Positions 30,536-40,329 of a stretch of DNA of 64,000 nucleotides are shown here, one piece after another; positions within the stretch are counted from its first letter, which is position 1, and each line of letters opens with the position of its first letter. The position numbers were made by a program, and so were the translations under genes. The notes below the pieces were generated by a model, which was given only the letters and a program-made list of their open reading frames with translations, ran no database searches and was not told where the DNA came from. Source of the DNA: Ahaetulla prasina (Eukaryota > Chordata > Lepidosauria > Squamata > Colubridae); contig NC_080543.1 in the NCBI RefSeq assembly GCF_028640845.1, forward strand, positions 6,906,459 through 6,970,458, in the 5' to 3' direction.

Positions 30536-30995
30536 TTAGTACAAAGATGCAAATAAACCAGGTTCATTTCTAGTTTCTTTAAAATGAATCAGTCTGGGTC
30601 CATCTGGGCTAAAAAAACGCATTCTCCAAGCATAAGGCACCCACCATTTTGTTTTGAAAAGATCATAGGGAAAAAAAATTTTTTTGACCAAATAATTCTC
30701 GCTTTTTCTACTTAACAAACCTTCCGGTGTATGGTACCCTAGGTAGCCATAAAAAAGTCACAAAGATGGATTCAGTTTGCCGCGGAAGCTGAGAAAAATC
30801 ACCCGCATTTATATTACACTTTTTAAGCTGTCAAGAATATTGCGGTTATTTGTCATTAATGACAGAGTTCACGTGAGTTCCGTTCAGTTGCATGCTTCCA
30901 ACTTATCAATCGATTCATGCAGCCCTCAAGCCAAAATTAGATTTTTTTTTCTCTCCCATCCTGCTGGACTGTCTTTAAGGATTCCTGAAGAGTTT
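30536..30995. other. Unassigned AT-rich segment
   Basis: No repeat or frame recognised. 30777-30960 includes CATTAATGACAGAGTTCACG and looks unique. Confidence 0.35.
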
Positions 30996-31535
30996 ACAGA
31001 TTAACGGAGTTGGAAGGGACCTTGTAGGTCATCTGGTCCAACCCCCTGCCAAAGCAGGAGACCCTACACCATTTCTGACAGATGGCAGTCTAGTCTCTTC
31101 TTGAAAGCTTCCGTTGATGAAGCTCCCACAACTTCTGTTTAACAGATTTAACAGATTAACAGAGTTGGAAGGGACTTTGTAAGTCATCTAGTCCAACCCC
31201 CCACTCCCCCAAGCAGAAGACCCTACATCATTTCTGGCAGTTGGTAGTCCAGTATCTTCTTGAAAGCCTCCAGTGATGAAGCTCCCACAACTACCGAAGG
31301 CAACTTCTGTTCCATGGGTTGATTCTTCTCACTGTCAGAAAATTTCTCCTTATTTCCAGGTTGAATCTCTCCTTGATTTGTTTCCATCCATTATTCCTTG
31401 TCTGGCCTTCGGGTGCTTTGGAAAATAGCTTGACCTCCTTCCTCCTCTTTGTGGCAGCCCCTCAAATATTGGAAGACTGCTATCATGTCTCCCCTGGTCC
31501 TTCTCTTCACTAGACCAGCCGTGCCCAGTTCCAGT
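30996..31535 (-). mobile_element. Two CR1 3' ends in tandem
   Basis: First copy 30996-31140, second 31141-31535, both minus. They belong to a subfamily with TTGTAGGTCATCTGGTCCAA and GATGGCAGTCTAGTCTCTTC, different from the GGAGGTCTTCTAGTCC type. The second retains coding similarity to 31535. Confidence 0.85.
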
Positions 31536-31582
31536 ATAAAGACTCTGTTTATACTTTGGCAAAGAACGTGAAATTGTAAAAT

Positions 31583-32178
31583 ATCTCTGAACGTGTCCAG
31601 AAATATTTTACAAGAAGAGCTCTCCATTCCTCTGAAAACAACAAAATACCTTATCCCACCAGACTTGAAATCCTAGGCTTAGAAAACTTGGAACTCTGTC
31701 GCCTTCGACAAGACCTAAGTTTAACTCATAGAATCATCTATTGTAATGTCCTTTCTGTTAAAGACTACTTCAGCTTTAATTGCAATAATACAAGAGCAAC
31801 CAATAGATTTAAACTTAATGTCAACCGCTTTAATCTAGATTGCAGAAAATATGACTTCTGTAACAGAATCATCAGTGCTTGGAATACTTTACCTGACTCT
31901 GTGGTCTCTTCCCATAATCCTAAAACCTTCAACCAAAAACTGTCTACTATTGACCTCACCCCATTCCTAAGGGGACCATAAGGGACGTGCATAAGCGCAC
32001 AAACGTGCCTACCATTCCTGTCCTATTGTTTTTCTTTTCTTCTTCATATATATATATATATGCTTATACCTCCTAATATTTACTCATATATAAGTTTATA
32101 TACTATATAATCTTTTTGTATGATACTTACATATACTGTTGTGACAAAATAAATAAATAAAATAAAATAAATAAAGAG
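31583..32178 (+). mobile_element. CR1/Jockey-group LINE (TGTGACAAAATAAA-tail type)
   Basis: The frame 31688-31981 and its upstream extension encode ERVQKYFTRRALHSSENNK, LELCRLRQDLSLTHRIIYCN, YFSFNCNNTRATNRFKLN, AWNTLPDSVVSS and FNQKLSTIDLTPFLRG. The 3' UTR is full length with GTGCATAAGCGCAC, an AT run and TTGTGACAAAATAAATAAA. Confidence 0.88.
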
Positions 32179-32545
32179 ATGCTGAGGTTTAAACTCTACT
32201 ATTGGCTGGCAGAATGCATCCATGAACAGCTGCTAACAGTCAGAATACACAATGAAAACTCTTTAATTTCACAACATACAGACAGACTTAACGAGAGTTT
32301 CAATCAGAAAAATGTGACCATCCTAGACCGAATCCAAAAACGCCAGGGAATTTCCAGAAGCCTGGCACCCTGACAAATTATCCATCAATAGACGTGCAGA
32401 CATTACCAATATCTATAAACTATGCAAAAGAGAGAATCAACTAGCCAAAAAGGGAATAAAAAGACGCCAGCCCTTCTTTACCAGCAATCTGCACCCAGGT
32501 CAGCATAGATTTATTCCAAAATTAACATCAGACCAATATCCATCA

Positions 32546-32811
32546 AGGCCTCTTGTGGCTCAGACTGGTAAGACAGTCTGTTATTAACAGCAGCTGCTTG
32601 CAATTACTGCAGGTTCAAGCCCCACGAGGCCCAAGGTTGACTCAGCCTTCCATCCTTTATAAGGTAGGTAAAACGAGGACCCAGATTGTTGGGTGCAATA
32701 AAAAGTTGACTTTGTATATAATATACAAATGGATGAAGACTATTGCTTGACATAGTGTAAGCCGCCCTGAGTCTTCGGAGAAGGGCGGGATATAAATGCA
32801 AATTAAAAAAC
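32546..32811 (+). mobile_element. tRNA-derived SINE with L2-like tail
   Basis: TTGTGGCTCAGACTGGTAAG (A box), GGTTCAAGCCCCACG (B box), body TCCTTTATAAGGTAGG, tail CCGCCCTGAGTCTTCGGAG/AAGGGCGGGATATAAATGC and poly-A. It interrupts the PLE. Confidence 0.92.
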
Positions 32812-32957
32812 AAACAAACAATACCCCAATCAAGGAACTGCCAAAGAAGCCAACAGCAAACAGCCCTATCAAAGGATCTCTAAGAAGACCCCCACCAACA
32901 CCATCAGAGGAAACTACTAGAATATAAACTGAGAACAAACCACACTCCTTCTTAGCA

Positions 32958-32991
32958 CTGATGATGTTACCTAGTTGGGTAATGAAACGTC
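32958..32991 (+). ncRNA. Hammerhead-ribozyme-like core in PLE-A
   Basis: Reads CTGATGA, a stem-loop (GTTACC/GGTAAT with loop TAGTTG), then GAAACGTC. CUGANGA and GAAA are the conserved hammerhead core. ACGT is self-complementary and could form stem III between two copies, with cleavage expected after C at 32991. GCA before and TGC after allow a short stem I. One unpaired base sits before stem II. Hammerheads are known from PLE terminal repeats; activity here is inferred. Confidence 0.6.
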
Positions 32992-33027
32992 TGCAAGAAA
33001 ACAACCAAGCTGAGAGAGCCCCAAGGA

Positions 33028-33148
33028 CCATAATAATAACAACAACAACAACAACAACAACAACAGTAGTAGTAGTAGTAGTAGTGGTATTAATGTACTT
33101 GGTTGATACCTAGGATGCTACAACAACAACAACAACAACAACAACAAC

Positions 33149-33185
<37 letters not shown>

Positions 33186-33535
33186 ATGTACTTGGTTGAT
33201 TCCTAGGACGCTAGCAGCAACCTGCATCAACCATTAGCACCAGTCAATGGTATTTGTGACGCATTTTTCCATGTTCAGTTGACTGAGTTTCATATTTAAT
33301 GAATTAAGTAAATAACAGCAGCAACAACAACACATCAAGAAATTGCAGCTTCCTGCCATAACACCAGCGGAACTGCAAAAACCTGCTTGGAACATCATAT
33401 ATTTTAAGAAGATACTTGGTTGATGCCTAGGACGCTGGCAGCAACCCACATCAACCATTAGCACCCGTCAATCGTATTTGTGACACATTTTTAAATGTTC
33501 AGTTGACTGAGTTTCATGTTTAATGAACAAAAGAG

Positions 33536-33566
<31 letters not shown>

Positions 33567-33615
33567 CAACAATAATAACAATAATAATAACAACAACAAC
33601 AACAATAACAACAAC
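33028..33615 (+). mobile_element. R4/Dong-type LINE 3' ends within trinucleotide arrays
   Basis: Three short 3' ends (33090-33122, 33183-33318, 33335-33535) share TACTTGGTTGAT..CCTAGGA and CATCAACCATTAGCACC, ending GTTTCATGTTTAATGAA. They are separated by (ATA)n, (CAA)n, (TAG)n and (AAT)n arrays. They match the 3' end of the longer copy at 34880-35400. Confidence 0.8.
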
Positions 33616-33619
33616 TTGT

Positions 33620-34165
33620 GTCACAACTACCATCTGCCTGTAGCAAAGAACTGGTGGGATCATAAGCCTGAAAAAGTGATTGAAAATGAGCATGCAAAAC
33701 TACTGTGGGATTTCTGAATACAGACTGATAAAAGTTTTGGAACACAATACCCCGGATATCATGATTGTGGAAAAGAAAAAAGTGTGGATAGTCGACATTG
33801 CTATACCTGGTGACAGCAGAATCGATGAGAAACAACTTGAAAAAGTCACCAGATATCAAGATTTGAGAATCGAATTGCAGAGACTCTGGCATAAACCAGT
33901 GCAGGTGGTTCCAGTGGTACTCGGCACACTGGGAGCTGTGCCTAAAGACCTAGGCAAGCACTTAAAAGCAATTGGCGCTGACAAGATCACCATTGGTCAG
34001 CTGCAGAAGGCCACCTTACTGGGATCTGCTCGCATAATTCGCCGATACATCACGCAGTCCTAAACGCTTGGAAAGTGTTCGACTAGTGATCTGTGATACG
34101 AAATCCAGCATAGTTATCTCGTTTGCTGTGTAGACTGTCATTTTGTGTAAATAATAATGATGATG
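33620..34165 (+). mobile_element. R4/Dong-type LINE, C-terminal ORF
   Basis: Frame 33680-34063 encodes NTPDIMIVEKKKVWIVDIAI, PGDSRIDEKQLEKVTRYQDL, LWHKPVQVVPVVLGTLGAVP and LQKATLLGSARIIRRYIT, then stop. PGDSR..KEKEK..KYQDL and the VPVV.G.LG block are diagnostic of the endonuclease-bearing C-terminal region of R2/R4-type LINEs. The 3' end runs into (GAT)n. 5'-truncated. Confidence 0.85.
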
Positions 34166-34278
34166 ATGATGTTCGAATACAAAAAATCACTGACAACCCA
34201 AACTACCGACCTGGCAACGAGTTGCAAAGTCGAAACCGTTTGACATTTAATATGTGAATGCAGCAAAATTGCACAAAT

Positions 34279-34758
34279 TTATTTTATTTATTTATTTATT
34301 TATTTATTTTATTTGATTTTTATACCGCCCTTCTCCCGAAGGACTCAGGGCGGTGTACAGGCATAATAAAACCGACAATATAATATACAAGTTTAAAATA
34401 CGATTTTAAAAACTTATTTAAATTAGCCCAGTGATTAAAATTTGCCATACTAAAACCCCGTTTAAAATTAATAAATATAACATTAAAATCCCAATTTAAG
34501 CCAGCCCCGCGCGGATAAAAAGATGAGTCTTGAGTTCGCGACGAAATGTCCGAAGGTCAGGTATTTGGCGTAAACCCGGGGGAAGCTCGTTCCAGAGTGT
34601 GGGAGCCCCCACAGAGAAGGCCCTTCCCCTGGGGGCCGCCAGCCGACATTGTTTGGCGGACGGCACCCTGAGAAGTCCCTCTCTATGGGAGCGTACGGGT
34701 CGGTGGGAGGCATGTGGTAACAGCAGGCGGTCCCGTAAGTACCCAGGTCCTAAGCCAT
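34279..34758 (-). mobile_element. L2-type LINE, 3' end
   Basis: (ATTT)n tail, CCGCCCTTCTCCCGAAGGAC hairpin, then minus-strand C-terminal coding (RPPNNVGWRPPGEGPSLWGL in a shifted frame), ending near the TGGGTACTTACGGGACC region. Confidence 0.88.
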
Positions 34759-34815
34759 TGATTACAAATTGATTACAAAGCTGATTACAAATTGATTACA
34801 AATTGATTACAAAGC
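34759..34815. repeat. Minisatellite, ATTGATTACAA unit
   Basis: Five tandem 11-14-bp units of GATTACAAATT with AAGCT variants. A short pogo-like remnant (ACGACTTACCTGTAT) follows at 34860-34876. Confidence 0.85.
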
Positions 34816-34879
34816 TAGACACAACCAAGTTGCTAAGTTAACCCACTGGTCGTTATGTAAAAAATACGACTTACCTGTA

Positions 34880-35400
34880 TCCCAAAAGTCACATAAAGTG
34901 GAAAAAGTTATCAAATATGAGAAGGTGAAGATCTTGTGGGACTTTCAAATACAGACGGATCGTCTGTATTTGAAAGTCAGATATCACAGTTGTCGAAAAC
35001 CGAAACGTACAATTTATTGATATCGCAGTACCAGGAGACACCAGAGTCCAAGAAAAAGAACTGGGGAAAAATCAAGAAATATCGCGACCTGGCCATCGAA
35101 ACTACACGGCTATGGATGAAACATGTAACAGTGATACCCATTGTCATCAGGGCACTTGGTACCATGTCCAGGAATTTTATAAAATACATCAACAAATTGC
35201 AACTTCCTGAAATAACGCCAGCAGAACTGCAAAAAACTGCGTTACTCAGAACATCGTACATCTTAAGAAGGTACTTGATTGATACCTATGACTTTGGCAG
35301 CAACCCGTATCAACCATTAGCACCAGTCGATGATATTTTTGATGCATTTTTAGATGTTCAGTTGACGGAGTTTCATGTTTAATGAATAAAAGTTTATAAT
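34880..35400 (+). mobile_element. R4/Dong-type LINE, second family
   Basis: Frame 34936-35382 encodes KKYRDLAIETTRLWMKHVTV, PIVIRALGTMSRNFIKYI, LQKTALLRTSYILRRYL and a C-terminus APVDDIFDAFLDVQLTEFHV. The start of the frame is distorted by an 18-bp inverted repeat (34940-34978). This is the parental type of the short ends at 33090-33535. Confidence 0.85.
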
Positions 35401-35463
35401 GATAATCTAATGATTGTCACTTTTTCTCACAATACATATTATTCTTTTATTCATCTTTCATAT

Positions 35464-36149
35464 TGAGAGGGATCTTGGAGTCCTAGTGGATAACCATTTA
35501 GATATGAGCCAGCAGTGTGCAGCAGCTGTTAAAAAAGCCAACACAGTTCTGGGCTGCATAAACAGAGGGATAGAATCAAGATCACGTGAAGTGTTAGTAC
35601 CACTTTATAATGCCTTGGTAAGGCCACACTTGGAATATTGCATCCAGTTTTGGTCGCCACGATGTAAAAAAGATGTTGAGACTCTAGAAAGAGTGCAGAG
35701 AAGAGCAACAAAGATGATTAGGGGACTGGAGGATAAAACATATGAAGAACGGTTGCAGGAACTGGGTATGTCTAGTTTAACAAAAAGAAGGACTAGGGGA
35801 GACATGATAGCTGTGTTCCAATATCTCAGGGGTTGCCACAAAGAAGAGGGAGTCAGACTGTTCACCAAAGCACCTGAGGGTAGAACAAGAAGCAATGGGT
35901 GGAAACTGATCAAAGAAAGAAGCAACTTAGAACTAAGGAGAAATTTCCTGACAGTTAGAACAATTAATAAGTGGAACGACTTGCCTTCAGAAGTTGTGAA
36001 TGCTCCAACACTGGAAATTTTTAAGAAAATGTTGGATAACCATCTGACTGAGATGGTGTAGGGTTTCCTGCCTGGGCAGGGGGTTGGACTAGAAGGCCTC
36101 CAAGGTCCCTTCCAACTCTGTTGTTATGTTATGTTATGTTATGTTAAAC
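35464..36149 (+). mobile_element. CR1 LINE, longest intact ORF2 end
   Basis: Frame 35414-36061 is open throughout: [93 protein letters not shown] and [20 protein letters not shown], ending DNHLTEMV. A complete CR1 3' UTR and an (ATGTT)n tail (36119-36146) follow. 5'-truncated within the RT domain; the lack of disabling changes suggests a young copy. Confidence 0.95.
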
Positions 36150-36179
36150 ATGACACGTTTCTAAAGGTGAAATTATTAA

Positions 36180-36335
36180 TATAGGAGAATATTTGTAGCT
36201 CAAGGTTGAAATGAAGGGCACTTGGTGCTCTCTGAGCTTGGTTGTTTTCTTGCAAATGTTTCATCATCCAACTAGGTAACATCAACAAGGCATTGAGGAT
36301 GTTACCTAGTTTGGTTAATAAACATTTGCAAGATG
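36180..36335 (-). mobile_element. PLE-A terminal fragments
   Basis: AATATTTGTAGCTCAAGGTTG and GGTGCTCTCTGAGCTTGGTT lead to a degenerate core. A second piece in plus orientation (GATGTTACCTAGTTTGGTTA) follows head to head. Confidence 0.6.
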
Positions 36336-36360
36336 TCTTGCTTAATACAGACATTTTAGA

Positions 36361-36510
36361 CTCAATTACAATCGTAAGTCGAGGACTACCTGTCGTAGAA
36401 ATACAATTTCTTTTCTTTTCTCTTAACCACTGTGGCAGGAAAGGTCGTAAACCGGGGCAAAACGCAATTTTGGGGCTCCACGTGGTCATAAGTCAAGGAC
36501 TACCTGTATG
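36361..36510. mobile_element. Pogo/Tigger-like fragments
   Basis: GTAAGTCGAGGACTACCTG at about 36376 and again CATAAGTCAAGGACTACCTG at the end: two terminal pieces around a shortened interior. Confidence 0.7.
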
Positions 36511-37083
36511 AAATTATCAGGTTTCCCACTGGGAGAAAGTTGCTTTCCGTTTAGAGACCCATCCGCTAAAATAACCATAGGATTATTTTAGAAATAACAT
36601 TTCCTATTTTTAAATAATAACGTAGAAATAATCATAGAATCATAGAATTATGCGGTAAAAATAACTGAATTTTCACCAGCGTGCAGTGAAGCTCCTTCAC
36701 TATTAACTAGGTAAACTACCTGATGCAAGCTTATTTGATTTGGGAAGAGTTGAGGATGAGGTCAACTGGGCTTGAGTAAAACAAAACTCCCTTGGATGTG
36801 AGAATTGCAAACTTGGAATTCCCTGGTCCGTCTTTGTCCCTTTGAACAAATGACAAGGCTGTTCTCAAAGCTCATTATCCTGTGCTATGAATCAGGTAAG
36901 TGGAAGAGGAATTTCTTTGATGTGATCTTACCACCCATCAATTAATAATCCTTGGCAAGTCACAGTCAGGGGGAGGATACCTAATGCTTGGAAGTTATTT
37001 AATGCCGTTATTTTTTCTTTTTGGAAGCCAATCACCTGGTAAAATGACAGTGCCCACATTTCTACTTTCCCTGCTTTAATGGA
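36511..37083. other. Unassigned, mostly unique segment
   Basis: AT-rich with a small ATAATCATAGAATCATAGAA repeat. 36930-37080 (CATCAATTAATAATCCTTGG..) is a candidate conserved non-coding block. Confidence 0.4.
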
Positions 37084-37153
37084 CTAGTAGAGTTGGAAGG
37101 GACCTTAGAGGTCTTCTAGTCCAACCCCCTGCTCAAGGAGGAGACCCTAAACC
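37084..37153 (-). mobile_element. CR1 3' tip
   Basis: AGAGTTGGAAGGGACCTTAG through CAACCCCCTGCTCAAGGAGG: a very short 5'-truncated copy. Confidence 0.8.
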
Positions 37154-37255
37154 AGTGATGGCTAACCTTTTTTTCCTTGAGGCAATGCCCTCCCCCCCGC
37201 GCATGTGTGCGCGACCCCCCGTGCTCCACCGTCCCCTAGCATGCACGTGTCAAAA
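37153..37255. mobile_element. hAT element H9, left part
   Basis: CAGTGATGGCTAACCTTTTT followed by a GCGCATGTGTGCGCG-rich interior; right end missing. Confidence 0.65.
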
Positions 37256-37261
37256 ACACAG

Positions 37262-37417
37262 AGATATTTGTAGCCTATGACTATCATAAAGTGTTGTACC
37301 TTGATGAAGGTGTCTTTTCTTTTATGTACACTGAGAGATATGCACCAAGACAAATTCCTTGCGTGTCCAATCACACTTGGCCAATAAAAAATTCTATTCT
37401 ATTCTATTCTATTCTAT
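37262..37417 (+). mobile_element. Snake1-type LINE, 3' UTR only
   Basis: TTGATGAAGGTGTCTTTTCT, ACAAATTCCTTGCGTGTCCA and CACTTGGCCAATAAAAAATT with an (ATTCT)n tail. Confidence 0.88.
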
Positions 37418-37527
37418 ATAGAATGGGATTGCACACGGATAGGTGGGCAGGCCAATGGTGGGATTCAAATCATTTAACCACAGGTTCTCTGCCCTAATGA
37501 TTTCTTCCAGCAACCAATTTGCCAGTT

Positions 37528-38180
37528 GTACATAAGAGCACAAGCATGCCTACCGTTTCCTTTCGTTATATCCAATTAATGAACTGCAGAAAAAATAATT
37601 GCTACCAACCTGCCTTCCATTGAGGACCTGTATACTGCACGAATCAAGAAGAGGGCCGTGAAAATATTTACAGACCCCTCGCATCCTGGACATAAACTGC
37701 TTCAACTCCTACCCTCAAAACAAAGCTATAGAGCACTGCACACCAGAACAATTAGACACAAGAACAGTTTTTTCCCGAAGGCCATCACTCTGCTAAACAA
37801 ATAATTCCCTCAACACTGTCAGACTATTTACTAAATCTGCACTACTATTAATATTCTCATCGTTCCCATCACCAATCTCTTTCCACTTATGACTGTATGA
37901 CTATAACTTTGTTGCTGGTAATCCTTATGATTTATATTGATATATTGACCATCATTTGTGTTGTAAATGTTGTACCTTGATGAAGGTATCTTTTCTTTTA
38001 TGTACACTGAGAGCATATGCCCCAAGACAAATTCTTTGTGTGACCAATCACACTTGGCCAATAAAAAATTCTATTCTATTCTATTCTTATACTTATATAT
38101 ATGTTTATATATTGTATAGTTATTTCATGCTTATGTTTATATACACTGTGTGACAAAATAAATAAATAAATAAATAAAAA
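37528..38180 (+). mobile_element. LINE 3' UTR (TGTGACAAAATAAA type), split
   Basis: GTACATAAGAGCACAAGCATG..TTTCCTTTCG at 37528-37563 and ATACTTATATATATG..TGTGACAAAATAAATAAA at 38086-38180 are the two ends of one 3' UTR, interrupted by a Snake1 copy. Confidence 0.78.
37564..38085 (+). mobile_element. Snake1-type L3/CR1 LINE, 3' end
   Basis: ATTGCTACCAACCTGCCTTC.. encodes NLPSIEDLYTARIKKRAVKI, FTDPSHPGHKLLQLLPSK and RTIRHKNSFFPKAITLLNK, followed by the usual 3' UTR and (ATTCT)n. Confidence 0.9.
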
Positions 38181-38233
38181 AAGTTAACAACCGGTTCTCC
38201 CGAAATGGTGCGAACCGGCTGAATTCCACCAAT

Positions 38234-38290
38234 GGGCAGGCCCATCCGCAGGTCGCCACTACCAGTTCGTCTGAACCGGCTGAATTCCGC
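38234..38290 (-). mobile_element. hAT end fragment
   Basis: CCAGTTCGTCTGAACCGGCT..ATTCCGCCTCTG: the terminal part of a GAACCGG-containing hAT family. Confidence 0.6.
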
Positions 38291-38299
38291 CTCTGTTTT

Positions 38300-38530
38300 A
38301 GAGGGTCCTTGAAGCCCTTGGAGGTTTATCTGTGTCCTCAGGGTCACCTGAGTGGTGCTCCTGGTTCCTGTCATTGCAATTTTCCCTCTGGAAATCCATT
38401 CCTACTCCCACACCATTCCAAGGGTGTTCATCCCAAACTGTATAGCTCAAAGTCTGTAGAGATTCTCTGTCATCCAGGTCACGGTTGTTTTCTGGGACAA
38501 CTGTGACTTGGATGACTGAGAATCTCTACA
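38300..38530 (-). mobile_element. PLE-B type repeat
   Basis: TTGGAGGTTTATCTGTGTCC, GGAAATCCATTCCTACTCCC, ACACCATTCCAAGGGTGTTC and GAGATTCTCTGTCATCCAGG. The same order occurs at 57177-57277 plus 57838-57930, where an LTR interrupts it. An inverted piece (CTTGGATGACTGAGAATCTC) follows at 38505. Confidence 0.7.
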
Positions 38531-38741
38531 AACTTTTAGAAACTGCTGGTTCCTACCTCTTCCATCTCAACCTTGGCACCAAGGTTTTCCCAACTTCTAA
38601 CCATTGTAAACTTCCCGACAGAAGAACAGGATTGAGCCTGGAGTCTGAAGCATGCAAAATGTGTTCTTCCCAAATGCAAACTTAAATACAACACATTTCA
38701 TCTGCGGTGATGCCAAAATGGATGGGTCTAGAGGAGAAGCA

Positions 38742-38860
38742 GTGGTGAAATCTGAACTACTACTGGTTTACTACTGGTTTACTACTAGTTTACTACTGGT
38801 TCGCTGGCTGCGCCTGCACAAACACAAGGTGTGCATGTGTGCAGGCAGCACACGCCAAAA
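38742..38860. mobile_element. hAT-like element with an 11-bp tandem repeat
   Basis: CAGTGGTGAAATCTGAACTA, then TTTACTACTGG units in tandem (about 38757-38803), then GTGTGCATGTGTGCAGGC. Confidence 0.6.
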
Positions 38861-38912
38861 GGAGACATGAGGTAAGTAGAACAGTACACGTGTGTGTGTG
38901 TGTGTTATTGTA

Positions 38913-39052
38913 CAGATTAACAGAGTTGGAAGGGACCTTGTAGGTCATCTAGTCCAACCCCCTGCCCAAGCAGGAGACCCTATACCATTTCTGACAAATG
39001 GCAGTTCAATCTCTCCTTGAAAGCCTCCAGGGATGAAGCTCCCATAACTTCT
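38913..39052 (-). mobile_element. CR1 LINE, 3' end
   Basis: AACAGAGTTGGAAGGGACCT, GTAGGTCATCTAGTCCAACC and GATGAAGCTCCCATAACTTC: the subfamily also seen at 30996. Confidence 0.88.
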
Positions 39053-39056
39053 GCAA

Positions 39057-39600
39057 CACAACAAGAAAAACACAGACTACAGAGGATAATTAGAACTGCA
39101 GAAAAAATAATAGCTACCAACCTGCCTTCCATTGAGGACCTGTATACTGCACGAATCAAGAAGAGGGCCGTGAAAATATTTACAGACCCCTCACATCCAG
39201 GACATAAACTGTTTCAACTCCTACCCTCAAAACGACGCTATAGAGCACTGCACACCAGAACAACTAGACACAAGAAGAGTTTTTTCCTGAAGGCCATCAC
39301 TCTGCTAAACAAATAATTCCCTCAACACTGTCAGACTATTTACTGAATCTGCACTACTATTAATCGTTTCATCGTTCCCACCACCAATCTCTTTCCACTT
39401 ATGACTGTATGACTGTAACTTTGTTGCTGGCAATCCTTATGATTTATATTGATATATTGACCATCAATTGTGTTGTAAATGTTGTACCTTGATGAACGTA
39501 TCTTTTCTTTTATGTACACTGAGAGCATATGCACCAAGACAAATTCCTTGTGTGTCCAATCACACTTGGCCAATAAAAAATACTACTCTATTCTATTCTG
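39057..39600 (+). mobile_element. Snake1-type L3/CR1 LINE, best-preserved end
   Basis: Frame 39017-39316 includes RLQRIIRTAEKIIATNLPSI, EDLYTARIKKRAVKIFTDPS, HKLFQLLPSKRRYRALHTRT and a TLLNK stop. The full 3' UTR ends CACTTGGCCAATAAAAAATA with an (ATTCT) tail. Confidence 0.9.
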
Positions 39601-39610
39601 AAGGCAACTT

Positions 39611-39800
39611 TGATCAGCTGTGGTGCGCGATTTTTTTTTTTTAACTTTTAGAAGCATTTTTTTTTACAACCTATTCAGCCGAATAGGTTGTAAAAAAATG
39701 CTTTTAAAAGGTTAAAAAAAAGGCTCTGACGATCGCGCGGCTCAGCTGGGATCGTCAAAGCCTCTCTTTTTTTTTAACCTTTTAAAAGCATTTTTTAAAA
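39611..39800. repeat. Fold-back region, several interleaved palindromes
   Basis: TTACAACCTATTC (39664-39676) pairs with GAATAGGTTGTAA (39681-39693). AAAAGGTTAAAAAAAAGGCT..GACGATC (39706-39734) pairs with GATCGTCAAAGCC..TTAACCTTTT (39750-39783). A TTAAC.TTTTA.AAGCATTTTT arm is present three times. Confidence 0.85.
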
Positions 39801-39830
39801 GAAGCGGCAAGTGGGGAAGCGGGCGACTGG

Positions 39831-40307
39831 GCATTATTATTATTATTTTATTTATTATTATTATTTTATTAGATTTCTAGACCACCCTTCTCCCGAAGGA
39901 CTCAGGGCGGTGTACAGCCAAGATAAAAATAAACAATGTACAAGTAAAAACTAAATTAAAAAAACTTATTATACAATTTGGCCGAAAAATTAAAATATTT
40001 AAAATCTAAAAAACCCAATTTAAAACTTAAATAAAATTTAAATTCAAAATCTAAACAGTTTAAGAAAGCCCCACGCGAACAAACAAGTATGTTTTCAATT
40101 CTTAAAGGTCCAAGGTCAGGTATTTGGCGTAAACCAGGGAAGTTCATTCCAAGTAGGAACAGAGAAGGATCTTCCCCTGGGGGCCGCCAGCCGACATTGT
40201 TTGGCGGACGGCACCCTGAGAAGACCCTCTCTGTGTGAGCGTACGGGTCGGTGGGAAGCATGAGGTAACAGCAGGCGGTCCCTTAAGTACCCAGGCCCCA
40301 AGCCATT
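39831..40307 (-). mobile_element. L2-type LINE, 3' end
   Basis: An (ATT)n tract, then CACCCTTCTCCCGAAGGACT from 39866. Minus-strand frames encode GPGYLRDRLLLPHASHRPVR, SHREGLLRVPSAKQCRLAAP, with frameshifts. Confidence 0.86.
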
Positions 40308-40329
40308 GGGGGGGCATCGGCGGGAGGGG

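Larger units (their letters stand above)
32180..33027 (+). mobile_element. Penelope-like element (PLE-A), 3' region
   Basis: Frame 32179-32373 and following remnants read NVTILDRIQKRQGI, then in shifted frames DKLSINRR-like and KRENQLAKKGIKRRQPFF, resembling the C-terminal end of PLE proteins. The non-coding end 32812-33027 carries the perfect CTGATGA..GAAACGTC core and ends AGAGAGCCCCAAGGACC. A SINE is inserted at 32546-32811. Assignment to Penelope is by the ribozyme-like core and remembered protein similarity. Confidence 0.55.
37453..38233 (-). mobile_element. hAT MITE H1, split copy
   Basis: The left half 37453-37527 (CAATGGTGGGATTCAAAT..) and right half 38181-38233 (AGTTAACAACCGGTTCTCCC..CCACCAATGG) join into one minus-orientation H1 element, with about a dozen bases missing at the join. 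LINE sequence lies between. Confidence 0.82.

Noticed and set aside
32558..32640. tRNA-like sequence with A and B boxes
   Set aside because: Part of a multi-copy SINE; no tRNA cloverleaf with an anticodon stem could be made.
33523..33717. Poly-Asn protein-like frame
   Set aside because: Translation of the (AAT)/(AAC) arrays around R4 ends.
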